Shown here piece by piece: positions 46,512-56,210 of a stretch of DNA of 64,000 bases. Both the position numbers and the translations under genes were made by a program. The stretch's first letter is position 1. The number at the start of each line of letters is the position of its first letter. The stretch covers positions 1,984,001 through 2,048,000 of the forward strand of contig NZ_JAOQNK010000001.1 in the NCBI RefSeq assembly GCF_025961315.1, given 5' to 3'. The DNA is from Sphingobacterium kitahiroshimense. Lineage in GTDB: Bacteria; Bacteroidota; Bacteroidia; Sphingobacteriales; Sphingobacteriaceae. The notes beneath the pieces were generated by a model. It saw nothing but the letters and a program-made list of their open reading frames with translations, was not told the origin of the DNA and searched no databases.

Positions 46512-47539
46512 AAAATTACCCTAAAGTAGCTGTTGTTATTTTAAATTGGAACGGGAGATTTTTCTTGGAAAAATTTTTACCTTCCGTATATAATAGCAGT
46601 TACCCAAATATAGAATTCGTAATTGGAGACAATGCCTCTACAGATGATTCTTTATCATTTGTACGCGCTTCATACCCAAAAATTACCATCTTAGAAAATA
46701 CGGAAAACTATGGTTTTGCAGGTGGTTATAACCATATTCTATCACGTGTGGAAGCAGATTATTTTGTGTTGCTTAATTCTGACGTGGAAGTTACACCAAA
46801 CTGGATAGAACCTGTCATCGAAATGCTTGAACGAGACACTCACCTTGTGGCCGCACAACCTAAAATACTAGCCTTTCACAATAAAGCAAAATTTGAGCAT
46901 GCCGGTGCTGCGGGTGGATACCTCGATCGCTATGGATTTCCATTCTGCTGTGGACGCATTATGGATAAAGTCGAATATGATTTGGGACAATATGATGATG
47001 AAAAAGAAATTTTTTGGGCATCGGGAGCCTCACTGTTTATAAAAAGCTGGGCTTGGAAAGAAGCACAGGGACTGGATGAAGATTTTTTTGCTCATATGGA
47101 AGAAATAGACCTTTGTTGGCGCTTAAAAAGAATGGGATACCGAATTGGTTATTGTCCAGACTCGACGGTATATCACGTGGGTGGCGGAACATTAAATGCC
47201 AGTAATCCACAAAAGACTTATTTAAACTTCCGGAACAATCTGTTTATGCTGCAAAAAAATGTTCCTATAGGGCAGCTATTTACAGTTATATTCATCCGCT
47301 TCTGGTTTGATTTTGCTGCCTTATTGAAATTTGCTTTTGATAGAAAATTTAAAGATGCCTGGGCTGTTAGCCGAGCACATCAAGCTTTCTTCCTGAATAT
47401 TTTCAAAAACGCTAAAAAAAGAAAAAATCATATTAAAACCGAAAATAAGACTGGTCAATATAAAAAATCAATAATCAATGATTTCTATCTGGATAAGAAA
47501 CAAAAATTTTCTGACCTAGATCAAGAGAGCTTTTTTTAA
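46508..47539 (+). CDS. Glycosyltransferase family 2
   Basis: A 343-residue GT-A enzyme. VAVVILNWNGRFFLEKFLPS and GDNASTDDS form the nucleotide-sugar site, NSDVEVTPNW contains the metal-binding acidic motif, and WASGASLFIKSWAW plus DEDFFAHMEEIDLCWRLK are the acceptor blocks of the rhamnosyltransferase-like group. C-terminal hydrophobic stretch near 255-275, then a basic tail. Probably builds a surface glycan with the coupled acyltransferase. Confidence 0.9.
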   Translation: MKNYPKVAVVILNWNGRFFLEKFLPSVYNSSYPNIEFVIGDNASTDDSLSFVRASYPKITILENTENYGFAGGYNHILSRVEADYFVLLNSDVEVTPNWIEPVIEMLERDTHLVAAQPKILAFHNKAKFEHAGAAGGYLDRYGFPFCCGRIMDKVEYDLGQYDDEKEIFWASGASLFIKSWAWKEAQGLDEDFFAHMEEIDLCWRLKRMGYRIGYCPDSTVYHVGGGTLNASNPQKTYLNFRNNLFMLQKNVPIGQLFTVIFIRFWFDFAALLKFAFDRKFKDAWAVSRAHQAFFLNIFKNAKKRKNHIKTENKTGQYKKSIINDFYLDKKQKFSDLDQESFF

Positions 47540-47569
47540 AGGCTTTACTAAGAGTAAGTAAAAACGCAT

Positions 47570-47603
47570 AAAAATGCAGCTCTTATCAATAGCTGCATTT
47601 TTC
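47570..47603 (+). terminator. Terminator of the acyltransferase-GT2 operon
   Basis: AAAATGCAGCT/AGCTGCATTTT stem (11 bases), nine-base loop, T-run extension, 31 bases after the stop codon. Confidence 0.85.
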
Positions 47604-47614
47604 ATTAATTTCTG

Positions 47615-47646
47615 TTTGCAAATAGACTAAACGTACTTTTTATTTG
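47615..47646 (+). promoter_or_regulatory. Promoter of ligA
   Basis: TTTG (47615-47618), 20 bases, then TTTATTTG (47639-47646), one base off TAnnTTTG. The start codon is 13 bases downstream, so the leader is very short. Confidence 0.5.
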
Positions 47647-47649
47647 TAA

Positions 47650-49692
<2,043 letters not shown>

Positions 49693-49721
49693 ATTAAATA
49701 TTAATCTTTACAAACAACACA

Positions 49722-50600
49722 ATGAACGAGCTTCATGGAGCTGGTGTAGCATTAGTTACACCTTTCAACGCAGATGGAACAGTTGATTTTGATTCTTTAG
49801 CACAGCTAATTGACTATCAAATTGACTCAGGTATGAATTATTTAGTCTCTTTAGGTACTACTGGTGAAGTAGCAACATTAACGAAAGACGAACGAAAGCG
49901 TATCTGGGATTTCACTGTCAAACAGGTGAATGCTCGCGTACCATTGATTGCGGGTATCGGAGGAAATAATACGGCAGAGATTGTAGAGCAGATCAAAAAT
50001 TTTGATCCTACAGGATTCTGTGCTATACTATCCGTATCTCCTTATTATAATAAACCAGTACAGGAAGGAATATATCAGCACTATAAAGCAATAGCTGAGG
50101 CTTCTCCCTTACCTATTATTTTATATAATGTACCAGGACGTACAGGAAGCAACATGACTCCTGCCACGACAATACGCTTAGCAAAAGATTTTAAGAATAT
50201 CGTTGCAACAAAAGAAGCTTCTGGCAACTTTGCTCAGTTTAACGAGATCTTAAGAGATAAACCAGCTGATTTCTTACTGATTTCGGGTGATGATCCTGCA
50301 ACCTTACCTATGATGGCTTTAGGTGCAGTGGGAATCATTTCTGTTGTTGGAAATGCATATCCAGCTCAAGTTTCAAAATTAGCTGCATTATGTACTGCAG
50401 GTAGTTTTACTGAAGCTAGAACAATCCACAATGCGTTGCTTGAAATAACAGATCTTTGTTTTGTTGAAGGAAATCCTTGTGGGGTTAAATATATCCTACA
50501 AGAAAAGGGTATCGGTCAAGATTATGTACGCCTACCTTTAATACCGGTATCAGCAAACATTCAGACTGCTATTAAAGCAGAAATGCAAAAACTAAAATAA
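49722..50600 (+). CDS. dapA: 4-hydroxy-tetrahydrodipicolinate synthase
   Basis: A 292-residue class I aldolase. Schiff-base Lys164 (VATKEASGN), Tyr135 and Arg140 (LYNVPGRTG), and the GTTGE loop (45-49) are all present. It condenses pyruvate with aspartate semialdehyde, the first committed step of lysine and diaminopimelate synthesis. It follows ligA by 29 bases and may share its transcript. No Shine-Dalgarno site is seen. Confidence 0.95.
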   Translation: MNELHGAGVALVTPFNADGTVDFDSLAQLIDYQIDSGMNYLVSLGTTGEVATLTKDERKRIWDFTVKQVNARVPLIAGIGGNNTAEIVEQIKNFDPTGFCAILSVSPYYNKPVQEGIYQHYKAIAEASPLPIILYNVPGRTGSNMTPATTIRLAKDFKNIVATKEASGNFAQFNEILRDKPADFLLISGDDPATLPMMALGAVGIISVVGNAYPAQVSKLAALCTAGSFTEARTIHNALLEITDLCFVEGNPCGVKYILQEKGIGQDYVRLPLIPVSANIQTAIKAEMQKLK

Positions 50601-50618
50601 AATACCATACTATAATCA

Positions 50619-50649
50619 TTGTATATTTAAAATCTATTAATTATCTTTG
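50619..50649 (+). promoter_or_regulatory. Promoter of the rpsF-rpsR-rplI operon
   Basis: TTG (50619-50621), 20 bases, then TATCTTTG (50642-50649), matching the Bacteroidota consensus. The leader of about 45 bases before rpsF is long enough for autogenous control. Confidence 0.7.
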
Positions 50650-50698
50650 CACTTCCGTAAGTACGGAGAAAAATTAATAAACATAATTATTTAACAAA

Positions 50699-51067
50699 AT
50701 GCAACAGTACGAATCTGTAATCGTTCTTACCCCGTTGCTTTCTGAAGATGCTGCGAAAGAAGTAATCGCAAAATTCAAAAACATCTTAGCAGAAGGCGGA
50801 GCCGAAATTGTCGCTGAAGACAATTGGGGTTTGAAAAAATTAGCGTATCCAATCCAGAAAAAAACAACTGGGTTTTATCACTTAACTGAATTCAAGGCTC
50901 CAGGAGAATTAATCAATAAATTAGAGGTTGAATACAAACGTGATGAGCGTGTAATGCGTTTCTTAACTATTGCTTTAGACAAACATGCTAAAGCTTATAG
51001 CGAGAAAAAACGTAGCGGTGCATTCAACAAAAAAGCGGAAACTAAAACTGAGGAGGGATCAAACTAA
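50699..51067 (+). CDS. rpsF: 30S ribosomal protein bS6
   Basis: A 122-residue bS6 with the standard core (YESVIVLTPLLSEDAAKEVI, NWGLKKLAYPIQKKTTGFYH, YKRDERVMRFLTIALDKHA) and a basic C-terminal tail of about 20 residues. It binds bS18 on the 30S platform. In Bacteroidota, bS6, bS18 and bS21 together cover the anti-Shine-Dalgarno sequence of 16S rRNA. Its stop overlaps the rpsR start by one base. Confidence 0.96.
   Translation: MQQYESVIVLTPLLSEDAAKEVIAKFKNILAEGGAEIVAEDNWGLKKLAYPIQKKTTGFYHLTEFKAPGELINKLEVEYKRDERVMRFLTIALDKHAKAYSEKKRSGAFNKKAETKTEEGSN
51051..51057 (+). promoter_or_regulatory. Strong Shine-Dalgarno site of rpsR
   Basis: AGGAGGG with nine bases to the rpsR ATG, optimal SD spacing. 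Such sites are rare in Bacteroidota. It lies in the last codons of rpsF. Confidence 0.75.
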
Positions 51068-51330
51068 TGGCTAACGAAAATATCCAATACGTAACTGCCC
51101 CTAAAGTAGAGGACAATCGTAAAAAGTATTGCCGTTTCAAAAAGAATGGTATCAAATACATCGATTATAAAGATGCTAACTTCTTGATGAAATTTGTGAA
51201 TGATCAAGGTAAAATTTTACCTCGTCGTTTAACTGGTACGTCATTGAAATTCCAACGTAAAGTAGCTCAAGCGGTTAAACGTGCTCGTCACATCGGCTTG
51301 TTACCTTACTTAGCTGATTCATTAAAATAA
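51067..51330 (+). CDS. rpsR: 30S ribosomal protein bS18
   Basis: An 87-residue bS18 with KKYCRFKKNGIKYIDYKDAN and KFQRKVAQAVKRARHIGLLP, the conserved RNA-binding core. It pairs with bS6 on the platform beside the 16S 3' end. It is in the middle of the operon, with a strong Shine-Dalgarno site before it and its stop codon overlapping the one for rplI. Confidence 0.96.
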   Translation: MANENIQYVTAPKVEDNRKKYCRFKKNGIKYIDYKDANFLMKFVNDQGKILPRRLTGTSLKFQRKVAQAVKRARHIGLLPYLADSLK

Positions 51331-51336
51331 GGAGGA
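51329..51336 (+). promoter_or_regulatory. Strong Shine-Dalgarno site of rplI
   Basis: AAGGAGGA with nine bases to the rplI ATG. Its first two bases belong to the rpsR stop codon. Confidence 0.78.
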
Positions 51337-51345
51337 CTAGAGAAC

Positions 51346-51789
51346 ATGGAAGTTATTTTAAAACAAGATATCAAAGGCTTAGGTGAGCAAAATGATATCG
51401 TAAATGTAAAGCCAGGTTACGGTCGTAATTATTTAATCCCTCAAGGATTTGCTATTCAAGCGACTGTATCAGCAAAGAAAGTTTTAGCTGAAAACATTAA
51501 ACAAGCTCAGTTCAAACAAGATAAAATTAAGAAAGACGCTACTGAATTAGCTACTAAGTTGGAAACTATTAAGTTATCAATCGGTGCTAAAGCTGGTGAA
51601 ACTGGTAAAATCTTCGGTAAAGTAAACAGCATTCAAATTGCTGATGCTTTGAAAGCTAAAGGTTTTGATGTTGACCGTCGTCGTATTACTTTCGAAGTAG
51701 AACCTAAAGAAATTGGTGAATACTTAGCAAACTTAAACTTACACAAAGAAGTGAAAGTTCAAGTTCCTTTCGAAGTAATTGCTGAGTAA
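51346..51789 (+). CDS. rplI: 50S ribosomal protein bL9
   Basis: A 147-residue bL9: N-terminal rRNA-binding domain (MEVILKQDIKGLGEQNDIVN, VKPGYGRNYLIPQGFA), long connecting helix (about 45-75), and C-terminal domain. It is last in the rpsF-rpsR-rplI operon and is closed by a UUCG-loop terminator. Confidence 0.96.
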   Translation: MEVILKQDIKGLGEQNDIVNVKPGYGRNYLIPQGFAIQATVSAKKVLAENIKQAQFKQDKIKKDATELATKLETIKLSIGAKAGETGKIFGKVNSIQIADALKAKGFDVDRRRITFEVEPKEIGEYLANLNLHKEVKVQVPFEVIAE

Positions 51790-51812
51790 TTCTTATTCAG
51801 TTTAACATATAG

Positions 51813-51845
51813 AAAAGGAGATAATTTCGATTATCTCCTTTTTTT
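51813..51845 (+). terminator. Terminator of the ribosomal operon, UUCG tetraloop
   Basis: AAAAGGAGATAAT/ATTATCTCCTTTT stem (13 bases) closed by TTCG and followed by a T-run, 24 bases after rplI. Confidence 0.92.
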
Positions 51846-51895
51846 ATGACGTATATCGCGCTTATATTGAAGCAGTCTGTCTATCTAGTGGAATA

Positions 51896-51934
51896 AAAGA
51901 GGGTAATCATAAATAATATGATTACCTTCTTTTA
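51896..51934. terminator. Second hairpin, probably bidirectional
   Basis: GGTAATCAT/ATGATTACC core with imperfect AAAAGAG/TTCTTTT flanks around AAATAAT. It can back up the ribosomal terminator and end the leftward STN-domain transcript. Confidence 0.65.
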
Positions 51935-52108
51935 TATTATGAATATTCCCTAGATGAGTTTTCCGTATTTCAGTTCAATATGAAATTGCTATGTTATTTT
52001 ATAATACCGCTCTTTTTTCATTCATCCTTATGATGAAATCTATATAAAAGGATTTCAATAAAATGAGTTCATGCACAAAGCTCAGCTATAAAATTCATAA
52101 TATCGGGA

Positions 52109-53833
52109 TTACAATTTTAACATAAGACCTACTGCTCCACCACCAAACAATGAATTTCTGTTTTTATCTCGTCCCCAAACCTTCCATAAGGTTTTCCCAA
52201 CCTGTGTAACTGCATCATCTTCTTTACTCACGTAATTAAAGCTAGGGGCTACAAATACGGATAGTTTTTTATTTAGACGTAGCTCCGGAATCAATCTAAA
52301 ACTAGAATGGTTATTGGATAATAATTTAAACTTATCTGTAAACTGATTTCGGCTGGATATCTCAGCTCGTAGCATAAATCTGCTGCCGTGTAAAAAAATC
52401 GCTCCTAAACCTGCTTCAAAAGCATAACGGGCAGTGTTATCATCTTTCAATGATACATGCGCTCCTAAAATGCTGTAAAGAACACGACCACCAGATCGGA
52501 ATTGCACACCTAAATATGCATCTTGATCAATAGCAACAGAAATACTCTTCTCACCATTTTTAATTAAATTTAATAAGCCAATTGCATAGTCGCTGCTATC
52601 TGCAATATTAACTAACCCAGCAAGCTGAATACCTTTTACTTTATTGCCAATGTTGGCTATACCTGCAACTTGATTGCTGACAGTACCTTTACTTTGATTA
52701 AATCCACCTGCTAGTTGTGTCGCTCCTGTCCCTTCTTTCATCATATTGCCAATTCCAGAAATTTGAACTCCTTTCACCGTATCGGCCTTATTTAGTCCTC
52801 CCGTTAACTGCACCCCTTTGACATCACCAAATACTTGATTCGATATTCCTGCTACCTGCACACCATTTACATCGCCTCCCACGACATTGAACCCTCCTAC
52901 TAACTGTACTCCTTCCATGTCATATTGATTGAGATTAAAAACTCCACCAATTTCTAAACCTTTTACCCCCGCAGTAGAACCTCCTAGGATATTTATTGAA
53001 AATTTATTAACAATCTGTGAGCGGATAAAACCATGTGAACTTAATCCCGGAGTCATCGATATCTGATATGGACTATATAGGAAAAGTCCGCCAAGGTTCA
53101 TATTTTGAATACTTTGCGCCGGTGATAAAAATACTCGTCCAAAAAAAGATCGATAAAAACCATTGTCTTGCTCATATCCGGTAAAGTAACCATACTTTCT
53201 TTTTTTATTGCCAACTTCTGTATCGATGGGAAAAATCACTAAAACACTTGTATCACGAAACATTGCTTTACTTACATTAACAGCAATCAAACTAATTTTT
53301 TTCTTAACATCAAGTTCGAAATAACCATTTTTATCGGTTAAAGTAGAAAGTAGTGCATCGCGATCAAAAATACTAGCGTCAGAAATAGGTTTGTTGGTTC
53401 GAATATTTTTGATATAGCCCGTGATAACAACTTTATTTTTATCCTGCGACTGCACTTCAACGTCTACTGCCATACGTTGTGGCGTATATTGTATAATAAT
53501 ATGCTTGCCAATTTCCTTAAAACTATATTCCTTTCCTAACGTATGATCCAAAAAACCATATAGTGATCCCTTATATGCCGATACTTGAATCACACTATCC
53601 GTCTGCAGTATATTGCTATTAAAAGAAAACAAAGTACCATGCTTTTCATTCAGCACCTGAAAAATTTGACCTACTGTCATATTCGAATAAGCAGGTATTT
53701 GAATCTGGGTCGCTAACTGTTGCTGTGCATCCGCTTTTGAAAAGCTAAACAAAACTAAAAATATGAATAGGTAACTAAACTTTTTTAAAAGTGGAATCTT
53801 AGTGATATGATTGATAAATTTTACCAAAAACAT
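52109..53833 (-). CDS. STN and CarboxypepD_reg domain protein with Gly-rich barrel repeats
   Basis: A 574-residue envelope protein. It has a long signal region (to about 37, SKADAQ), an STN domain (about 45-115, NMTVGQIFQVLNEKHGTLFSF), a CarboxypepD_reg domain (about 135-215), then a region (about 285-430) of imperfect 20-24-residue repeats of the form GVQLxGGxN, and a beta-barrel-like C-terminus ending in Leu. STN domains receive or send signals to FecR. It is downstream of the fecR and sigma genes with two bases of spacing, so it is probably the sensor or target of that pathway. It lacks a TonB plug. Confidence 0.8.
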   Translation of the reverse strand: MFLVKFINHITKIPLLKKFSYLFIFLVLFSFSKADAQQQLATQIQIPAYSNMTVGQIFQVLNEKHGTLFSFNSNILQTDSVIQVSAYKGSLYGFLDHTLGKEYSFKEIGKHIIIQYTPQRMAVDVEVQSQDKNKVVITGYIKNIRTNKPISDASIFDRDALLSTLTDKNGYFELDVKKKISLIAVNVSKAMFRDTSVLVIFPIDTEVGNKKRKYGYFTGYEQDNGFYRSFFGRVFLSPAQSIQNMNLGGLFLYSPYQISMTPGLSSHGFIRSQIVNKFSINILGGSTAGVKGLEIGGVFNLNQYDMEGVQLVGGFNVVGGDVNGVQVAGISNQVFGDVKGVQLTGGLNKADTVKGVQISGIGNMMKEGTGATQLAGGFNQSKGTVSNQVAGIANIGNKVKGIQLAGLVNIADSSDYAIGLLNLIKNGEKSISVAIDQDAYLGVQFRSGGRVLYSILGAHVSLKDDNTARYAFEAGLGAIFLHGSRFMLRAEISSRNQFTDKFKLLSNNHSSFRLIPELRLNKKLSVFVAPSFNYVSKEDDAVTQVGKTLWKVWGRDKNRNSLFGGGAVGLMLKL

Positions 53834-53835
53834 GA

Positions 53836-54804
53836 TTATCTAGTTATATGAATAATTGAATCTTTAATAATAACCTTACATTTAAATGTGTCCGATATGA
53901 CCTGTAAAATTTGATTTAGACTATTTTGTTGAAATGTTGCCGTTAACAAAAGCTTTTTATCTGCTTCGAGATCAATAACAATTTTTTGATCATACGCCTT
54001 AATTAATAGTTCTACGACACGCTCTAACTTGGTATTTTCAAAGACAAACTCACGATCTACATAGTATGTATAAAACAAGTCTGGCATCTTTTTGACTGAT
54101 ACTTTAGTGGTATCATTATCTTGGATCGTAATCATTTCTTTAGGATGCAAGTAAACCTCCTTATTGCTGTATGAAACTTTGACCAAACCTGTTGCTACAA
54201 TTACTTCGGTAGCTCCTTCATAACGACGCACATTAAAACTCGTGCCCAAAACAGTAATCTGGCTCTTACCTGATTTAATCACAAAAGGATGTTCTTTGTC
54301 TTTAAACACATCAAAAAACACCTCTCCTTTCTCTAATTTTACGTTTCTCTGTTTACTCATCCATGTTCGGGAATAAACAATTTCTGAGTTCTTATTGAGT
54401 GTAACTCGAGAACCATCTGGCAGTGAATCTGAGAGGACAGCGGTAGCACTAAAAAGATTTTTTTCTTGCTTATAACTATTATTAAATAAATAAAACCCTA
54501 ATGAACAGATGACCAGCACTCCAGCCGCTGCCCACCAGTTCCATTTTATCGTTACTGTTTTATTCTCAGCAACTTCTATTACTCCAGCAACTCTATTTTC
54601 TTTAGCGAATTTAAAATTTTCCCAAGCTCGATCGACATCTACCTCTGGTGCTTCAAGTGGTTTAGGTAAACGGTCCCACATATCTTTTATTTTTAAATAT
54701 TCAGTTCTATTCCTAATATCTTGTTCCAACCAGTTTTTGATTCTAATATTTTCTTCTTCATTGGTTTCTCCAATGATGTATTTTTCTAGCAATTCCTTAT
54801 TCAT
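53836..54804 (-). CDS. FecR-family anti-sigma factor
   Basis: A 322-residue single-pass protein: cytoplasmic N-terminus (about 1-88, sigma binding), membrane helix (about 91-108, WWAAAGVLVICSLGFYLF), periplasmic FecR domain (about 120-215, LPDGSRVTLNKNSEIVYSR) and a DUF4974 domain at the end (about 250-322, FVFENTKLERVVELLIKAY). It relays outer-membrane signals to the sigma factor. It overlaps the sigma gene by four bases. Confidence 0.92.
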   Translation of the reverse strand: MNKELLEKYIIGETNEEENIRIKNWLEQDIRNRTEYLKIKDMWDRLPKPLEAPEVDVDRAWENFKFAKENRVAGVIEVAENKTVTIKWNWWAAAGVLVICSLGFYLFNNSYKQEKNLFSATAVLSDSLPDGSRVTLNKNSEIVYSRTWMSKQRNVKLEKGEVFFDVFKDKEHPFVIKSGKSQITVLGTSFNVRRYEGATEVIVATGLVKVSYSNKEVYLHPKEMITIQDNDTTKVSVKKMPDLFYTYYVDREFVFENTKLERVVELLIKAYDQKIVIDLEADKKLLLTATFQQNSLNQILQVISDTFKCKVIIKDSIIHITR

Positions 54805-55334
54805 AATATATAAATGATATAAAAAATAATTACAGTTAAATAATCCATCAGCTCAAGACGTAAGTGTCGCAACGCTTTGGTCATATGTCCTTCAACAGTT
54901 TTAATGGAAAGATCCAATGTCTGAGCAATATCTTTATATTTCATCTCTTGAAAACGGCTCAGCTCAAAAACAGTACGACTCTTTTCAGGTAGCTTAGCTA
55001 GTGCTACTTGTAGTTTTTGATCAAGATCTTTTGCACTTTGATCGACAGCAGGAACAACTTCTTGCCTACTTTGCTGATAAGATTGATATTTCATCTTTCT
55101 CTGCTCTTTTTTTAAGAAATTCATACTTTCATTATAGATAGCACGATATAAGTAAGCTTTTAAAGATGTATGTACTTCTTCCTCCCAATTTTTCTCCCAT
55201 AGACGCAAGAATACTTGCTGTACGATCTCTTCAGCACTCTCACTATCTCTCAAATAACGAAATGCAGAACGGTGCAATTCCTTATAGTACAAACGAAACA
55301 GTTGCTCAAATTTCTTTTCTTTATTTTCTGACAT
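54801..55334 (-). CDS. ECF RNA polymerase sigma-70 factor
   Basis: A 177-residue ECF sigma with region 2 (FEQLFRLYYKELHRSAFRYL, then EEIVQQVFLRLWEKN) and region 4 (LPEKSRTVFELSRFQEMKYK, then TLDLSIKTVEGHMTKALRHL). It belongs to the Bacteroidota FecR-controlled group. The C-terminus ends in a hydrophobic stretch (VIIFYIIYIL), which is unusual for a soluble sigma. It begins the sigma-fecR-STN operon. Confidence 0.92.
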   Translation of the reverse strand: MSENKEKKFEQLFRLYYKELHRSAFRYLRDSESAEEIVQQVFLRLWEKNWEEEVHTSLKAYLYRAIYNESMNFLKKEQRKMKYQSYQQSRQEVVPAVDQSAKDLDQKLQVALAKLPEKSRTVFELSRFQEMKYKDIAQTLDLSIKTVEGHMTKALRHLRLELMDYLTVIIFYIIYIL

Positions 55335-55550
55335 TGATTGAATTTTCCGGATTCATGAAACAATCTACTTTTATTTATGACAACTGAACTGGCCTATACC
55401 CTTACACTAATTTCATTTCTTTTTATTGATTCAAATTTAAAATATATAAAACGATAATATTTTATTTTTTTTCAAGGGTATCGTGATGTTATGTTGTCAT
55501 AAAGGAAAGACGAATAATTAATCAATACACATACAAATACGTTTAGAAAA

Positions 55551-56114
55551 ATGAAAACAACATTAAAAACTGCCCTTATGGGATTGACATTATTAGGATT
55601 GTCCACCGCAGCAAAAGCACAAGAAGTTACTTATGGACTTCAAGTTGGAAGCAATTATAACATGACATCTTTTGGTAACAAATCCGTCAAAGATAATAAT
55701 GGGAAAGTGGGTGTTTCTGTCGCTGGGTTTGCCCGTATTGGAAATGAATTATTCTTTCAACCGGGTTTAGGAGTGAGCTTGTTACGTAAAGAATATACTT
55801 TTGACAAAAATGAGAAAACACCAAAATTCTATCAGATAAATTTACCGCTTCAGATAGGATATAAGTTGATCAATGATGGCGATTTTAATTTACGTGCTAT
55901 GTTGGGACCACAATTGAATTATGACATTAAAACCGTTAAATCAACAGCAACTACTGATTATAAAAAGTTTTCTTTTGATGGTCGAATTGGATTAGGTCTT
56001 GATATTAGCAAATTGACATTAGATGCCTATTACAGTCATGGATTTAGCAGTATTGATAAAACTCTTGATGCTAAAAACAAAACGGTAGGCATCATGGTAG
56101 GCTACAAATTTTAA
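55551..56114 (+). CDS. Outer-membrane beta-barrel protein (porin-like)
   Basis: A 187-residue protein with a signal peptide (AAKAQEV) and an OMP beta-barrel domain (YGLQVGSNYNMTSFG, LFFQPGLGVSLLRKEY, NLRAMLGPQLNYD). It ends VGIMVGYKF with a C-terminal Phe, the outer-membrane insertion signal. It is divergent from the sigma gene and could be part of its regulon, which is inference. It has its own terminator. Confidence 0.82.
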   Translation: MKTTLKTALMGLTLLGLSTAAKAQEVTYGLQVGSNYNMTSFGNKSVKDNNGKVGVSVAGFARIGNELFFQPGLGVSLLRKEYTFDKNEKTPKFYQINLPLQIGYKLINDGDFNLRAMLGPQLNYDIKTVKSTATTDYKKFSFDGRIGLGLDISKLTLDAYYSHGFSSIDKTLDAKNKTVGIMVGYKF

Positions 56115-56133
56115 TTAAAATAATTTTCAAATC

Positions 56134-56170
56134 ACGAGCGTTATCCTAAAGAATAACGCTCGTTTTTTTT
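56134..56170 (+). terminator. Terminator of the outer-membrane protein gene
   Basis: ACGAGCGTTAT/ATAACGCTCGT stem (11 bases), eight-base loop and a run of eight T. Confidence 0.9.
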
Positions 56171-56210
56171 GTAAAACTGATCATTACAATTTAACAATGA
56201 TTTAAAAAAA

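Larger units (their letters stand above)
51790..52108. other. Convergent intergenic region with two terminators
   Basis: 319 bases between rplI and the STN-domain gene. It holds the UUCG terminator and a second hairpin at 51896-51934. Nothing else was recognised. Confidence 0.6.
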
